This document shows, one piece after another, positions 56,309 through 63,546 of a stretch of DNA of 64,000 bases. The number at the start of each line of letters is the position of its first letter. Position 1 is the stretch's first letter. The notes beneath the pieces were generated by a model, which searched no databases, was not told the DNA's origin, and saw only the letters and a list, made by a program, of their open reading frames with translations. Made by a program: the position numbers and the translations under genes. This stretch comes from Aneurinibacillus sp. Ricciae_BoGa-3 (GTDB lineage Bacteria > Bacillota > Bacilli > Aneurinibacillales > Aneurinibacillaceae), in assembly GCF_028421645.1 (NCBI RefSeq), contig NZ_CP116887.1, positions 4,585,501 through 4,649,500 of the forward strand, read 5' to 3'.

Positions 56309-57307
56309 ATGATGGCAATACAACAAGCCTTTATTGGCAAGAGATTGAAACGGGATATTATCACAAGGGATGGGAGATTCCTGCTTCCTAAGAACATCTC
56401 TCTGCAACACGTAGACGTTAAACTTCTGATTAAACACCAAATTTTCCTCGAAAAAGAGGATGTAGCACATCCAGAAGAAGCCATCATCCAGGACACCGCT
56501 GGACAAATAAAAGAGATTTTTCAGTTTGCAAAGCAAAACTACCAAATTCCTTTAACAGAAGTTGAACGTGTACTGACCCCGGCCATTTATGAGTTATCGG
56601 AGAATCAGGATGTTTTTTCCATTCTATCCCTGCTGCAATCAAAGGATGATTATATTTACAAACATAACATCGGCGTTGCCATACTCTCTACCTTAATAGG
56701 CAAATGGATAAACCTTAGCACTGAACAATTATCTTGTCTTTGTACTGCGGCCCTTCTTCATGACATTGGTAAGGTCGGGATCCCCAATCATATTTTAAAT
56801 AAACCTGGAAAATTAACAGACACAGAGTTTGAAATAATGAAAAGGCATACACACTTTGGTCATGAACTCTTACGGAACACGAAAAGATGTGAAGATGTTT
56901 ATTCTACTGTTGCGCTACAGCATCATGAGAGAGAAGACGGCAGTGGATATCCCTATCATTTAAAAGCGCAACAAATTCACCCATTTAGCAAAATTGTGGC
57001 CATTGCTGATGTCTTCCATGCGATTACATCTAAAAGAGTATACCGGGATCCCCCACCATTTCACGAGGTTATCAATCAAATGCATGCTGAGCGGTTTGGT
57101 AAATTGAATCCCCACATCCTGCATACATTTATGAATCAGATTATGAACTCACTTGTCGGAAAATCAGCCCTTTTATCTGATGGAAGAGAAGGAATAATAA
57201 CATTTATTCATCCTTTTTATCCGACTACTCCCATAATCAAAACCGGAGATGAATTTGTCGATTTAAATACGCATCCGTCAGTCCATATCGAAACGGTTTT
57301 CCCTTAA
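56309..57307 (+). CDS. HD-GYP domain cyclic-di-GMP phosphodiesterase
   Basis: A 332-residue cytosolic protein. The N-terminal 110 residues are a helical regulatory region. The HD-GYP domain has YIYKHNIGVAILS, AALLHDIGKVGIP (HD pair), RHTHFGHELL, HHEREDGSGYP (the GYP loop) and IADVFHAITSKRVYR. It should hydrolyse c-di-GMP. It is opposed in function to the GGDEF-EAL protein at 35-37 kb and could tie c-di-GMP to motility genes in this window. Confidence 0.92.
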   Translation: MMAIQQAFIGKRLKRDIITRDGRFLLPKNISLQHVDVKLLIKHQIFLEKEDVAHPEEAIIQDTAGQIKEIFQFAKQNYQIPLTEVERVLTPAIYELSENQDVFSILSLLQSKDDYIYKHNIGVAILSTLIGKWINLSTEQLSCLCTAALLHDIGKVGIPNHILNKPGKLTDTEFEIMKRHTHFGHELLRNTKRCEDVYSTVALQHHEREDGSGYPYHLKAQQIHPFSKIVAIADVFHAITSKRVYRDPPPFHEVINQMHAERFGKLNPHILHTFMNQIMNSLVGKSALLSDGREGIITFIHPFYPTTPIIKTGDEFVDLNTHPSVHIETVFP

Positions 57308-57399
57308 TCATAATTTTTGGAAGGAGGCATTATGTATCCAGAGCATATTTGTCGGGTAGTTTTCAATATAACTGCTTTGAATTTTTCGCATGCGATATG

Positions 57400-58554
57400 C
57401 TATTTAAATATATTTTTCCCATAAGCCTCAATGACATCTCGATTAACCTCTACCCCGATGCCAGGCTTTTGCGGGATTTTCACCCTTCCTTCGGTCATAC
57501 GGATCGCGTGAAAAATCAGATCCTCTCGAAATGGATGGGCCGACTGATCGTATTCTAACATGGGCTCCTGCGGGTTCAACGAAAGCGGCGTTGGCGGAAG
57601 GCTGGCGATAAATTGTAGGGAAGCGGCTAATCCAATTCCAGACCCCCATACATGAGGAACAAGCATTGTATTCCAAGCCTGTGCCATTGCTGCAATCTTT
57701 TTACATTCAGTAAATCCACCTGCAGACATCAAATCTGGCTGCAGAATATCCAAGACTCCGCCAGAAATCCATTGGCGGTAGCCAGTCTTGCCAAATATAT
57801 TTTCTCCAGAGGCGATGTAAGTGCCTGTTAGATTCCGCAGGCTCTTATACCCTTCCATGTCCTCAGGAGCCAGGGGCTCTTCGAAGAAATGTACGTTTGC
57901 CTGCTGACACTCCAACAAGATCCGTCTGGCAGTTGCCGCATTATATCCGCAGTTCGCATCCATCATAATGATGGTATCCGGACCCACTGCTTCACGGATG
58001 GAATGCACATACTCAATGTCTTCATCCACACCGAACCCGGTTTTTAATTTCAGTGCCTTAAAACCATTGGATACATGCTGCCTGGCCTCTTCCACCCCTG
58101 CTTGGGGATACTGTTTTCCCTTCACACGGTAAAACCCGGTTGCATAAGGAACAACATCTGTACGGAAAGCCCCGCCCAACAGCTTATGTATCGGCTTGTT
58201 CAAGAAACGCCCGATGGCATCCCACAAGGCAATGTCTACACCGCTGATTGCATTCACCGCGGCACCATACTGGCCAAATGGGCGTGTGCGGTTGTACATT
58301 TCCTCCCATAGCACTTCCACGTCGAACGGATCCCGTCCGATTAACATGTCCTTGAAGCAGAACTGGACAAATGAAGCCGCAATCTCCGGTGGCTGTAATC
58401 CGTGGCATAAAGATTCTCCCCAGCCTGTGATCCCTTCATCCGTTACAATCTCAACAATCATAGAACTTCGCTTCTCCACCCAGCCTTGTGAAAAAGCAAA
58501 TGGTTCGGATAAAGGGATAGTCAACACATGAGGAATGACATCAATAATTTTCAT
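57400..58554 (-). CDS. Mandelate racemase / muconate lactonizing enzyme family protein
   Basis: An enolase-superfamily enzyme of 384 residues. The capping domain spans about 1-125. Catalytic and metal residues are K169 and K171 in ALKLKTG, D199 in MMDANCGY, E225 in FFEEPL, E251 in ASGENI and H301 in VPHVWGSG. The KxK plus His pair puts it in the mandelate-racemase-like group, acting on acid-sugar or carboxylate substrates by proton abstraction. No transporter or partner is adjacent, so substrate is open. ATG 58554 has AAGGAA upstream. Confidence 0.92.
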   Translation of the reverse strand: MKIIDVIPHVLTIPLSEPFAFSQGWVEKRSSMIVEIVTDEGITGWGESLCHGLQPPEIAASFVQFCFKDMLIGRDPFDVEVLWEEMYNRTRPFGQYGAAVNAISGVDIALWDAIGRFLNKPIHKLLGGAFRTDVVPYATGFYRVKGKQYPQAGVEEARQHVSNGFKALKLKTGFGVDEDIEYVHSIREAVGPDTIIMMDANCGYNAATARRILLECQQANVHFFEEPLAPEDMEGYKSLRNLTGTYIASGENIFGKTGYRQWISGGVLDILQPDLMSAGGFTECKKIAAMAQAWNTMLVPHVWGSGIGLAASLQFIASLPPTPLSLNPQEPMLEYDQSAHPFREDLIFHAIRMTEGRVKIPQKPGIGVEVNRDVIEAYGKNIFK

Positions 58555-58765
58555 TGTTACGTTCCTTATACGAGAGTACTCCTGCCGTTTATCGCAGGAT
58601 TACAAGTTCTCTATTAATATAACGTCCAAGCACAAAATAGTATGCTAAATATTAAGAAAAATAAATTGATAAATTGCTTGTATCTCTATCTCGGTTGCAG
58701 ATGCTTAATAAATATAATGGACCCAAGAATCTAGACACGAAATAAGGAGATGTTAAAGTAGATTT

Positions 58766-59068
58766 ATGAAGACAAGAAAAAGCTATACAGCTGAATTTAA
58801 ATCTCAAATCGTGCTAGAAATCTTGCGGGAGGAAAAGACCATAAACGAAATTGCCTCCAGCCATGGGATCCATGCGAATCAACTTCGGCAGTGGAAAAAA
58901 GCAGCCGTTGAACAGATGCCACAACTATTTTCTAACGAAAACAAAAAGGTAGAACAGGTTAAAACACAGTATGAAGAACAGATCGAAAACCTATATGCCG
59001 AGGTCGGAAGATTAACCACGCAATTGTCGTGGCTTAAAAAAAAATCTGGCATTAAAGACGAGAGATGA
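58766..59068 (+). CDS. IS3 OrfA
   Basis: A 100-residue helix-turn-helix protein (KTRKSYTAEFKSQIVLEILR, then NEIASSHGIHANQLRQWKKA) with a leucine-zipper tail. It binds the ends and regulates transposition. An A9 run at 59036-59044 near its end is the usual place for programmed frameshifting to OrfAB. In this assembly only a +1 shift (equivalently -2) would fuse the frames; a -1 shift stops at once. Confidence 0.92.
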   Translation: MKTRKSYTAEFKSQIVLEILREEKTINEIASSHGIHANQLRQWKKAAVEQMPQLFSNENKKVEQVKTQYEEQIENLYAEVGRLTTQLSWLKKKSGIKDER

Positions 59069-59078
59069 GCGCATCGCC

Positions 59079-59882
59079 ATGATTGAATGGCAAAATGCTA
59101 AACTCTCCATCAAGGCGCAGGCCGAACTGTTGAGTCTTAATCGCTCAAGTCTCTACTATAGGCCCGTAGGGCCTTCACTAGAAGAGGTCGCACTCAAACA
59201 CCGGATTGACGAGATTTATGCGAAATATCCTTTTTACGGTTCTCGACGCATCACGATTCAATTACAAACAGATGGCTTCACAGTCAATCGAAAAGCCGTA
59301 CAACGCCACATGAGAGAAATGGGTCTCGCCGGCATTGCACCAGGACCAAACCTAAGCAGAAAAAACCACCAGCACCGGATTTATCCGTATCTGTTGCGGG
59401 GTCTCACCATTGACCGTCCCAACCATGGGTGGGGGATTGACATTACGTACATTCGCTTGCAGCGGAGCTGGCTTTACTTAGTGGCAATTATTGACTGGTA
59501 TTCTCGCTACGTCATAAGTTGGGAATTGGACCAATCTCTTGAAATGGATTTTGTTCTGGCAGCCGTAAAACGAGCCTTGCATCAGCATCAACCTGTTATC
59601 TTCAATAGCGACCAGGGGAGCCATTTCACAAGCCCTCAGTACACGGAATTACTGAAAGAAAAAGGTGTTCAGATTAGTATGGACGGCAAGGGTCGAGCAT
59701 TGGATAACATCATCACCGAGCGCCTCTGGCGTACAGTCAAATATGAAGGGGTTTACTTGAAGGACTACGGAAGTCCAAAAGAAGCTCGCCGCGAACTGAC
59801 AAACTTTCTGACGTTCTATAATCACGAGCGTCCGCACCAATCTCTCAGGTACCAAACACCCGCTTCTCTCTTCCTTATGTAG
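59079..59882 (+). CDS. IS3 OrfB, DDE transposase
   Basis: A 267-residue rve-type integrase core. The triad is D in WGIDITYIRL, D in IFNSDQGSHFTS and E in NIITERLWRTVKYE. The N-terminus has the HTH_21 region KLSIKAQAELLSLNRSSLYY. The frame is open some 15 codons upstream of ATG 59079, as needed for fusion to OrfA. Confidence 0.93.
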   Translation: MIEWQNAKLSIKAQAELLSLNRSSLYYRPVGPSLEEVALKHRIDEIYAKYPFYGSRRITIQLQTDGFTVNRKAVQRHMREMGLAGIAPGPNLSRKNHQHRIYPYLLRGLTIDRPNHGWGIDITYIRLQRSWLYLVAIIDWYSRYVISWELDQSLEMDFVLAAVKRALHQHQPVIFNSDQGSHFTSPQYTELLKEKGVQISMDGKGRALDNIITERLWRTVKYEGVYLKDYGSPKEARRELTNFLTFYNHERPHQSLRYQTPASLFLM

Positions 59883-60110
59883 AACAGCTTAATTTCTTGT
59901 TCTCAATCTTTCTCACGGGCTCACCTTTCAAGCCCTAAAAATTGCTTGACAGGCTAGTCGCTAAGAAAGAAAATACACGGTAAGAACAGGACACGGTGGG
60001 AACCTTCCCCTGGAGCCAAAAGCTAATTTCCACTGGCTATCACCTAGTAGAACCTCCTCGTTCTACCCCACCTTAAATTCTTAAAAACCGAGTCTTGACG
60101 ATGGGGTCCA

Positions 60111-60648
60111 CTTTAAAATTATGCCACACCTGATTAAAAACTTTTAGAGTTTGGTTAATGAGCTCAGATTTATTACCTTCTGGAACGCTGTCGATTATCT
60201 CCAATATCTCAGGATCAAAATAAAACCCTCGATATGTTCTCTTCTTATTCTTTTTCTTGTTGTTTAAAAGAAGGTCAATATAATCGCCTTTGCTTTCGTT
60301 TGTACTAGCAGTTATGCTAGCATTATAATTTCTTTCTTATACTTTCAGTATGCTCTTGTGAATTTTCATTCACACTAGCATATGCTTTCATTACGCTGTC
60401 ACTTGGCTTTCTTTCTCTTTGATTTGTGCCAAAGCCCGGTCTCTTTGGTTTCACCAGTTCGGTAAAATCAGCCTCTAAAGGTTGTTCACCTTCTCTTATG
60501 AACTCAAACATTTTCTTGGAATTATTGAACTTATAGCCGATACTTTCGAGCCGTCTTCTGATGTATCTTTACTTACACCTAGCTCGCTGGCTATGTTCGG
60601 CATAGCTTCTCCGTTGATTAATCGGTTAATTAGTTCTTTAACCAGCAT
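60111..60648 (-). pseudogene. Plasmid-type DNA-binding protein, frameshifted and cut by IS3
   Basis: From ATG 60648 (GGAGG site) the protein starts MLVKELINRLINGEAMPNIA, a helix-turn-helix (SELGVSKDT), then shifts frame. One A added near 60563 would give DTIRRRLESIGYKFNNSKK and on to the segment FEFIREGEQPLEADFTELVK. A second indel lies near 60333. The C-terminus (YRGFYFDPEILEIIDSVPEG, then NKSELINQTLK), resembling a ribbon-helix-helix, ends inside IS3. Such HTH plus RHH proteins are known to me from Bacillus plasmids as copy-control or partition factors. Iteron-like repeats lie within and upstream of the gene. Confidence 0.6.
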
Positions 60649-60692
60649 ATCCTCGCCTCCGTATCAGCACATACTTTCAGTATAAAAGCATG

Positions 60693-60756
60693 TGCTAGCA
60701 TAGTGACAGTGATATTAAAGCAAAATACTTTTATTAATGCTAGTATATGCTAGCAT
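60693..60756. repeat. Iteron-like ATGCTAGCAT repeats
   Basis: A 10-bp unit ATGCTAGCAT occurs in tandem at 60737-60756 (ATGCTAGTAT then ATGCTAGCAT) and as TGCTAGCATA at 60693-60702. Further copies lie inside the downstream gene (60314-60323, and near 60374-60385), and a weak one at 60834-60843. The spacing upstream of a plasmid-type gene suggests operators or a replication origin. Confidence 0.6.
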
Positions 60757-60772
60757 TTGCAAAAGCATAATA

Positions 60773-60803
60773 AAAAGCCTGTCAAAAATGACAGGCATTA
60801 CTT
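60773..60803. terminator. Terminator hairpin at the array's far end
   Basis: GCCTGTCA and TGACAGGC pair around four A. On the minus strand a T run follows, placing it at the end of a transcript coming from the CRISPR array. Confidence 0.7.
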
Positions 60804-60846
60804 ATTTTATAAACATGTATTGCCTCTGTTTGCACTATGCTAACTT

Positions 60847-60942
60847 GTTCGCACTCCTATATGTTCCATGCAAACTGATACACCACCAGTTGGTTCTAGC
60901 CAGGATTGGAAGCTCACACTCCTATATGTTCCATGCACAAAC
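60847..60942 (-). CRISPR. Mini CRISPR array of the type V-F system: two repeats, one 36-nt spacer
   Basis: Two direct repeats on the minus strand: 60912-60942 (31 nt) and 60847-60875 (29 nt). They share GTTTG at the 5' end, the core CATGGAACATATAGGAGTG, and GAAC/GAGC at the 3' end. The spacer is 60876-60911, exactly 36 nt. The repeat has the same length, GTTTGC start and GGAGTGYGAAC end as the AsCas12f1 repeat I know. A decayed third copy may lie at 60975-61003 (TTTTGCAT...GAGGACTC), 32 nt away. The tracrRNA anti-repeat (61082-61106) matches the GGAGTGC part. Confidence 0.85.
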
Positions 60943-61078
60943 CCATTGAAAGCCCACCAAGATTAACTTTTAAAGAGTCCTCATTGGCGTAACTAATGCA
61001 AAAGGCTCATGGGATGCTGAAATCATACACTTTCTCTTGTCGTCGATCTCCCTGTTTTACGCATTATTGCACATCGAC

Positions 61079-61222
61079 AACTTGTTCGTCAGGTGACGTG
61101 GAGTGCCTATCCGGTCTTTGTGGATAGGGTTTCACCGCTACTGCGGATACCTTAACCGAGTGTTATCGCCCACGTTCTGCGATACTTCATCGATTTTAGG
61201 ACGGTCTGAATCGCCCCAGGAA
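61079..61222 (-). ncRNA. tracrRNA of the Cas12f system, overlapping the cas12f 3' end
   Basis: Compared with the AsCas12f1 tracrRNA as I know it, the same elements occur in order: a stem with TTCAG loop (about 61200-61222), TAACACTCGGTTAAGGTATCC, GGTGAAAC, then a 7-bp hairpin CCTATCC-ACAAAGACC-GGATAGG with the identical ACAAAGACC loop, and an anti-repeat beginning GCACTCC and ending GACGAACAAG. GCACTCC is complementary to GGAGTGC of the repeat. The 5' part lies inside the last 28 codons of cas12f, and the 3' end is at about 61079. The ends are estimates. Confidence 0.85.
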
Positions 61223-62496
61223 GTTTGCTTTATTATAGTTTCCGCTATAATTTTTTCAATATTTGCTGTTGCGATATTTTTGGCGGCATTAAAATCAGCA
61301 TTTATTTTGAGTCCGCAGTCCAAGCATTCAAAAATTTGCTTATCTCTATTCTCTTTATTGATGTATCCGCATCGATTGCAACGCTGTGATGTATATTGTG
61401 GATTCATCTTAATTACTTGAATTCCTACTTCATTGGCTTTATATTCAATTTTTTTCTGAAGGTCATAATAAGACCAGTTTTTAAGAAAGGCAGAAGTTTT
61501 ATTTATTCCTGTCAGATCCTCCATTTGAATGGTAGCACACCGGTGTTTTAAGGCCATTTTAACAATATATCTGGCATACTTATGATTCATGTAATTTCTG
61601 AAATTTTCAACTTTATTTGCTAAAACATCCAAAGGTGCTATTTTGGTTTTTATACCATGACCACTTCGTCCTGGACCAGCGTACTTTGATTCAACAAGCA
61701 ACTGCTTTCTTCGCTGTTGTATTTGTTTTCGAAAATTTTCAATTTCGCTACCAACAATTTTATATCGCTGCAACCCGTGATTAAAAGCCATATAAACAGC
61801 ATTGTTGAGTCCCAAATCAATGCCCATTATCGAATCGGGATCAAGCGGCGTTGCTTCTTTCTTTTCAAATTGATAATTAAGATGGAGAAACCAATTGCCA
61901 TGTCGTTTTATAATTTTTCCAACGCCCAATTTATAAGTGTTATCAATAATGCGGTCAAGAATGATCCGTTTTGCTTTTTCCCCGGAGTGAATTAAGACTT
62001 GAAACCTGTTATTTGCCCTACCGAGTTCCTCACGAAACTTTGTTGAGGTTAGACCTATTTCAACAATGTAATGCTGGTAATTTTTAAATACCTTAAGTGA
62101 TGTATTCACCAGATCTAGAGGTTGGTCCTTTCCATAGCTGGGGATTGAACTATCTCCTCGCAGTACATCTTTCGAACAACTTTTCCACTTGTCCGCAGCG
62201 CGCTTAATAGTTTGGGATAAATTTTTGCTATACATGTTTGGGCATTCTGTTCTGATTCTTTTATAGGCATATCCATGGACGCGCTGATAATTCAAAATGT
62301 CTTTATTGTTTGGATACACCCCATGTGTGTCTTTATAAGATGCACTGAACCCATGATACTCCCACGCCAATTGAATTGTACGATTTAATGCGGTTCTGGT
62401 TTCTTGCTGTAAAACCCGTAACACCTGTTCAAATGTCTTCCAGTCTGAATCGATTGGTTTAACGATCTGATATCGCATCTCCTTTATAATTTTCAT
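61138..62496 (-). CDS. cas12f: Miniature CRISPR nuclease Cas12f1 (type V-F)
   Basis: The 452-residue protein aligns by eye along its whole length with AsCas12f1 of Acidibacillus (YQIVKPIDSDWKTFEQVLR, LQQETRTALNRTIQLAWEY, HGYAYKRIRTE, NLSQTIKRAADKW, LRGDSSIPSY, KYAGPGRSGHG). Split RuvC residues are D227 in MGIDLG, E326 in IQMEDLT and D401 in INADFNAAKN, matching the reference positions closely. A zinc ribbon has C373/C376 and C391/C394. RNA-guided DNA cleavage as a dimer is expected. The last 28 residues (after AETIIKQ) extend beyond the reference and are coded by the tracrRNA 5' part. ATG 62496 follows GGAGG. No cas1/cas2 or tnpA is near. At first sight it looks like a TnpB; the tracrRNA and repeats argue against that. 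Confidence 0.93.
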   Translation of the reverse strand: MKIIKEMRYQIVKPIDSDWKTFEQVLRVLQQETRTALNRTIQLAWEYHGFSASYKDTHGVYPNNKDILNYQRVHGYAYKRIRTECPNMYSKNLSQTIKRAADKWKSCSKDVLRGDSSIPSYGKDQPLDLVNTSLKVFKNYQHYIVEIGLTSTKFREELGRANNRFQVLIHSGEKAKRIILDRIIDNTYKLGVGKIIKRHGNWFLHLNYQFEKKEATPLDPDSIMGIDLGLNNAVYMAFNHGLQRYKIVGSEIENFRKQIQQRRKQLLVESKYAGPGRSGHGIKTKIAPLDVLANKVENFRNYMNHKYARYIVKMALKHRCATIQMEDLTGINKTSAFLKNWSYYDLQKKIEYKANEVGIQVIKMNPQYTSQRCNRCGYINKENRDKQIFECLDCGLKINADFNAAKNIATANIEKIIAETIIKQTSWGDSDRPKIDEVSQNVGDNTRLRYPQ

Positions 62497-62527
62497 TTTT
62501 TACCTCCGTTATCATTAATGTTTGCAT

Positions 62528-62569
62528 TATGGTATTTTTTATCCATTGTAACTTAAAAAAATACCATAA
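62528..62569. repeat. Inverted repeat upstream of cas12f
   Basis: TTATGGTATTTTTT and AAAAAAATACCATAA pair around about 14 bases. It lies between cas12f and the decayed gene on its other side, and may be a terminator for the latter. Confidence 0.55.
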
Positions 62570-62689
62570 CACTCAGGAGTAAGAGATAAAAATATGAGAT
62601 GTAAGGTGAAAGAGAGTTTACACATAGTCCACCTTAGGTTTGCGGAAATGTAGTAACAAAAGAGATAAAATCCACACAGGGGACCAAAA

Positions 62690-62945
62690 GACTCAGAATC
62701 GCATAACACCTTATCACCGGCCACTAATGGGTAAAACTGCCGAAGTTCGTTTTCCTTTCCCTTATTTCTCCCCGGGGTTTTCTCAGGATTCTAGGTCTGA
62801 AAGGCAGCTTTAAAATCCGTATATTCACCAAATTAACGAATATCCCAATCTCACCCCAACATTTGGGAATCTATCGATTTTGAATGCATTCTTCCCAAAA
62901 CTCTGCATCATGACCAGGAGAAATTTTGTAATACTTATACCGGAA
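62690..62945 (-). pseudogene. Remnant of a McrB-like / AAA restriction gene N-terminus
   Basis: Three short stretches in two frames match in order the N-terminal domain found in McrB-like AAA proteins as I know them: KYYKISPGHDAEFWEECIQN, then DIR and FGEYTDFKAAFQT, then NELRQFYPLVAGDKVLCDSE. Stops and shifts separate them, and nothing of the AAA domain remains. It is a molecular fossil of a probable defence gene next to the Cas12f locus. Family call by eye only. Confidence 0.45.
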
Positions 62946-63188
62946 CGAGTGGATGCCATCCCTTTAAAAGGGGATGTTCCATTACCTTTTCGTAATACGA
63001 TTGCAAATCCACGTTATTCTTCTCATCTCTTCATCTGATACTTCGAAATTTCTTAAAAACTCTAGGAGGCCCTCATATATATAAATGGGGAGAAATCGGT
63101 GAGGGTGAGGGTGATATAAGTAAACAATTTTTCTATAAAAGAGACTCAAAGGATATTCACTCGATGATTAAAACGATGGCAGCGTGAC

Positions 63189-63371
63189 GATGAGGATGTC
63201 GGAATCCAGTCGGTTATTGGACACAAGCGCATGAAAAAATATAAGCGCAGAATAACACAACATTGGGACGAGAACCTATTGAACAGAGATTTTAACGCAG
63301 AAAAGACAAATGAGAAATGGCTAACAGATGTGACCGAAACGAAGCACGGAGCTCACGGAAGGCTTATTTAA
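63189..63371 (+). pseudogene. Remnant of an IS3 family OrfB
   Basis: The fragment reads GHKRMKKYKRRITQHWDENL, then NRDFNAEKTNEKWLTDVTET, then stops. This is the IS150-type OrfB segment ending at the first catalytic Asp (TDVTE). The rest of the transposase is missing. Confidence 0.7.
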
Positions 63372-63546
63372 GTACGATTTTAGGATTTACACGATGGGTC
63401 ACTAATGTTGCATAAATAAATACAGAATTATCAGATTAATATTTCCCTTAATTATAAGCCAAAAAGGTAAAGACTATTGTAAAGGTCGCTCTGTCCATTT
63501 GGTATTTTTATACAGTTAAACCTGTGCAACAACGACTGCTTCATTC

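Larger units (their letters stand above)
58718..60110 (+). mobile_element. IS3 family insertion sequence
   Basis: Terminal repeats start TGGACCC and share AGAC 8 bases inward at both ends (58718 onward; complement ending 60110), giving 1393 bp. It contains orfA, orfB and a 228-base non-coding right part. No target-site duplication was seen. It has cut the 3' end of a plasmid-type gene (60111-60648). Confidence 0.85.

Noticed and set aside
56246..56545. Minus-strand frame over the HD-GYP start
   Set aside because: A shadow of the HD-GYP coding region.
59036..59044. A9 run as a standard -1 frameshift site joining IS3 OrfA and OrfB
   Set aside because: A -1 shift leads to an immediate stop; only +1 (or -2) fuses the frames. 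One missing A in the assembly could explain it, so I did not annotate an OrfAB fusion.
58710..60120. Target-site duplication flanking IS3
   Set aside because: The bases on the two sides (ATAA and CTTT) do not match.
61138..62496. Gene first read as an IS605-type TnpB
   Set aside because: The N-terminal half matches Cas12f1 rather than TnpB, and a tracrRNA-like region and CRISPR repeats follow. No element ends or tnpA were found.
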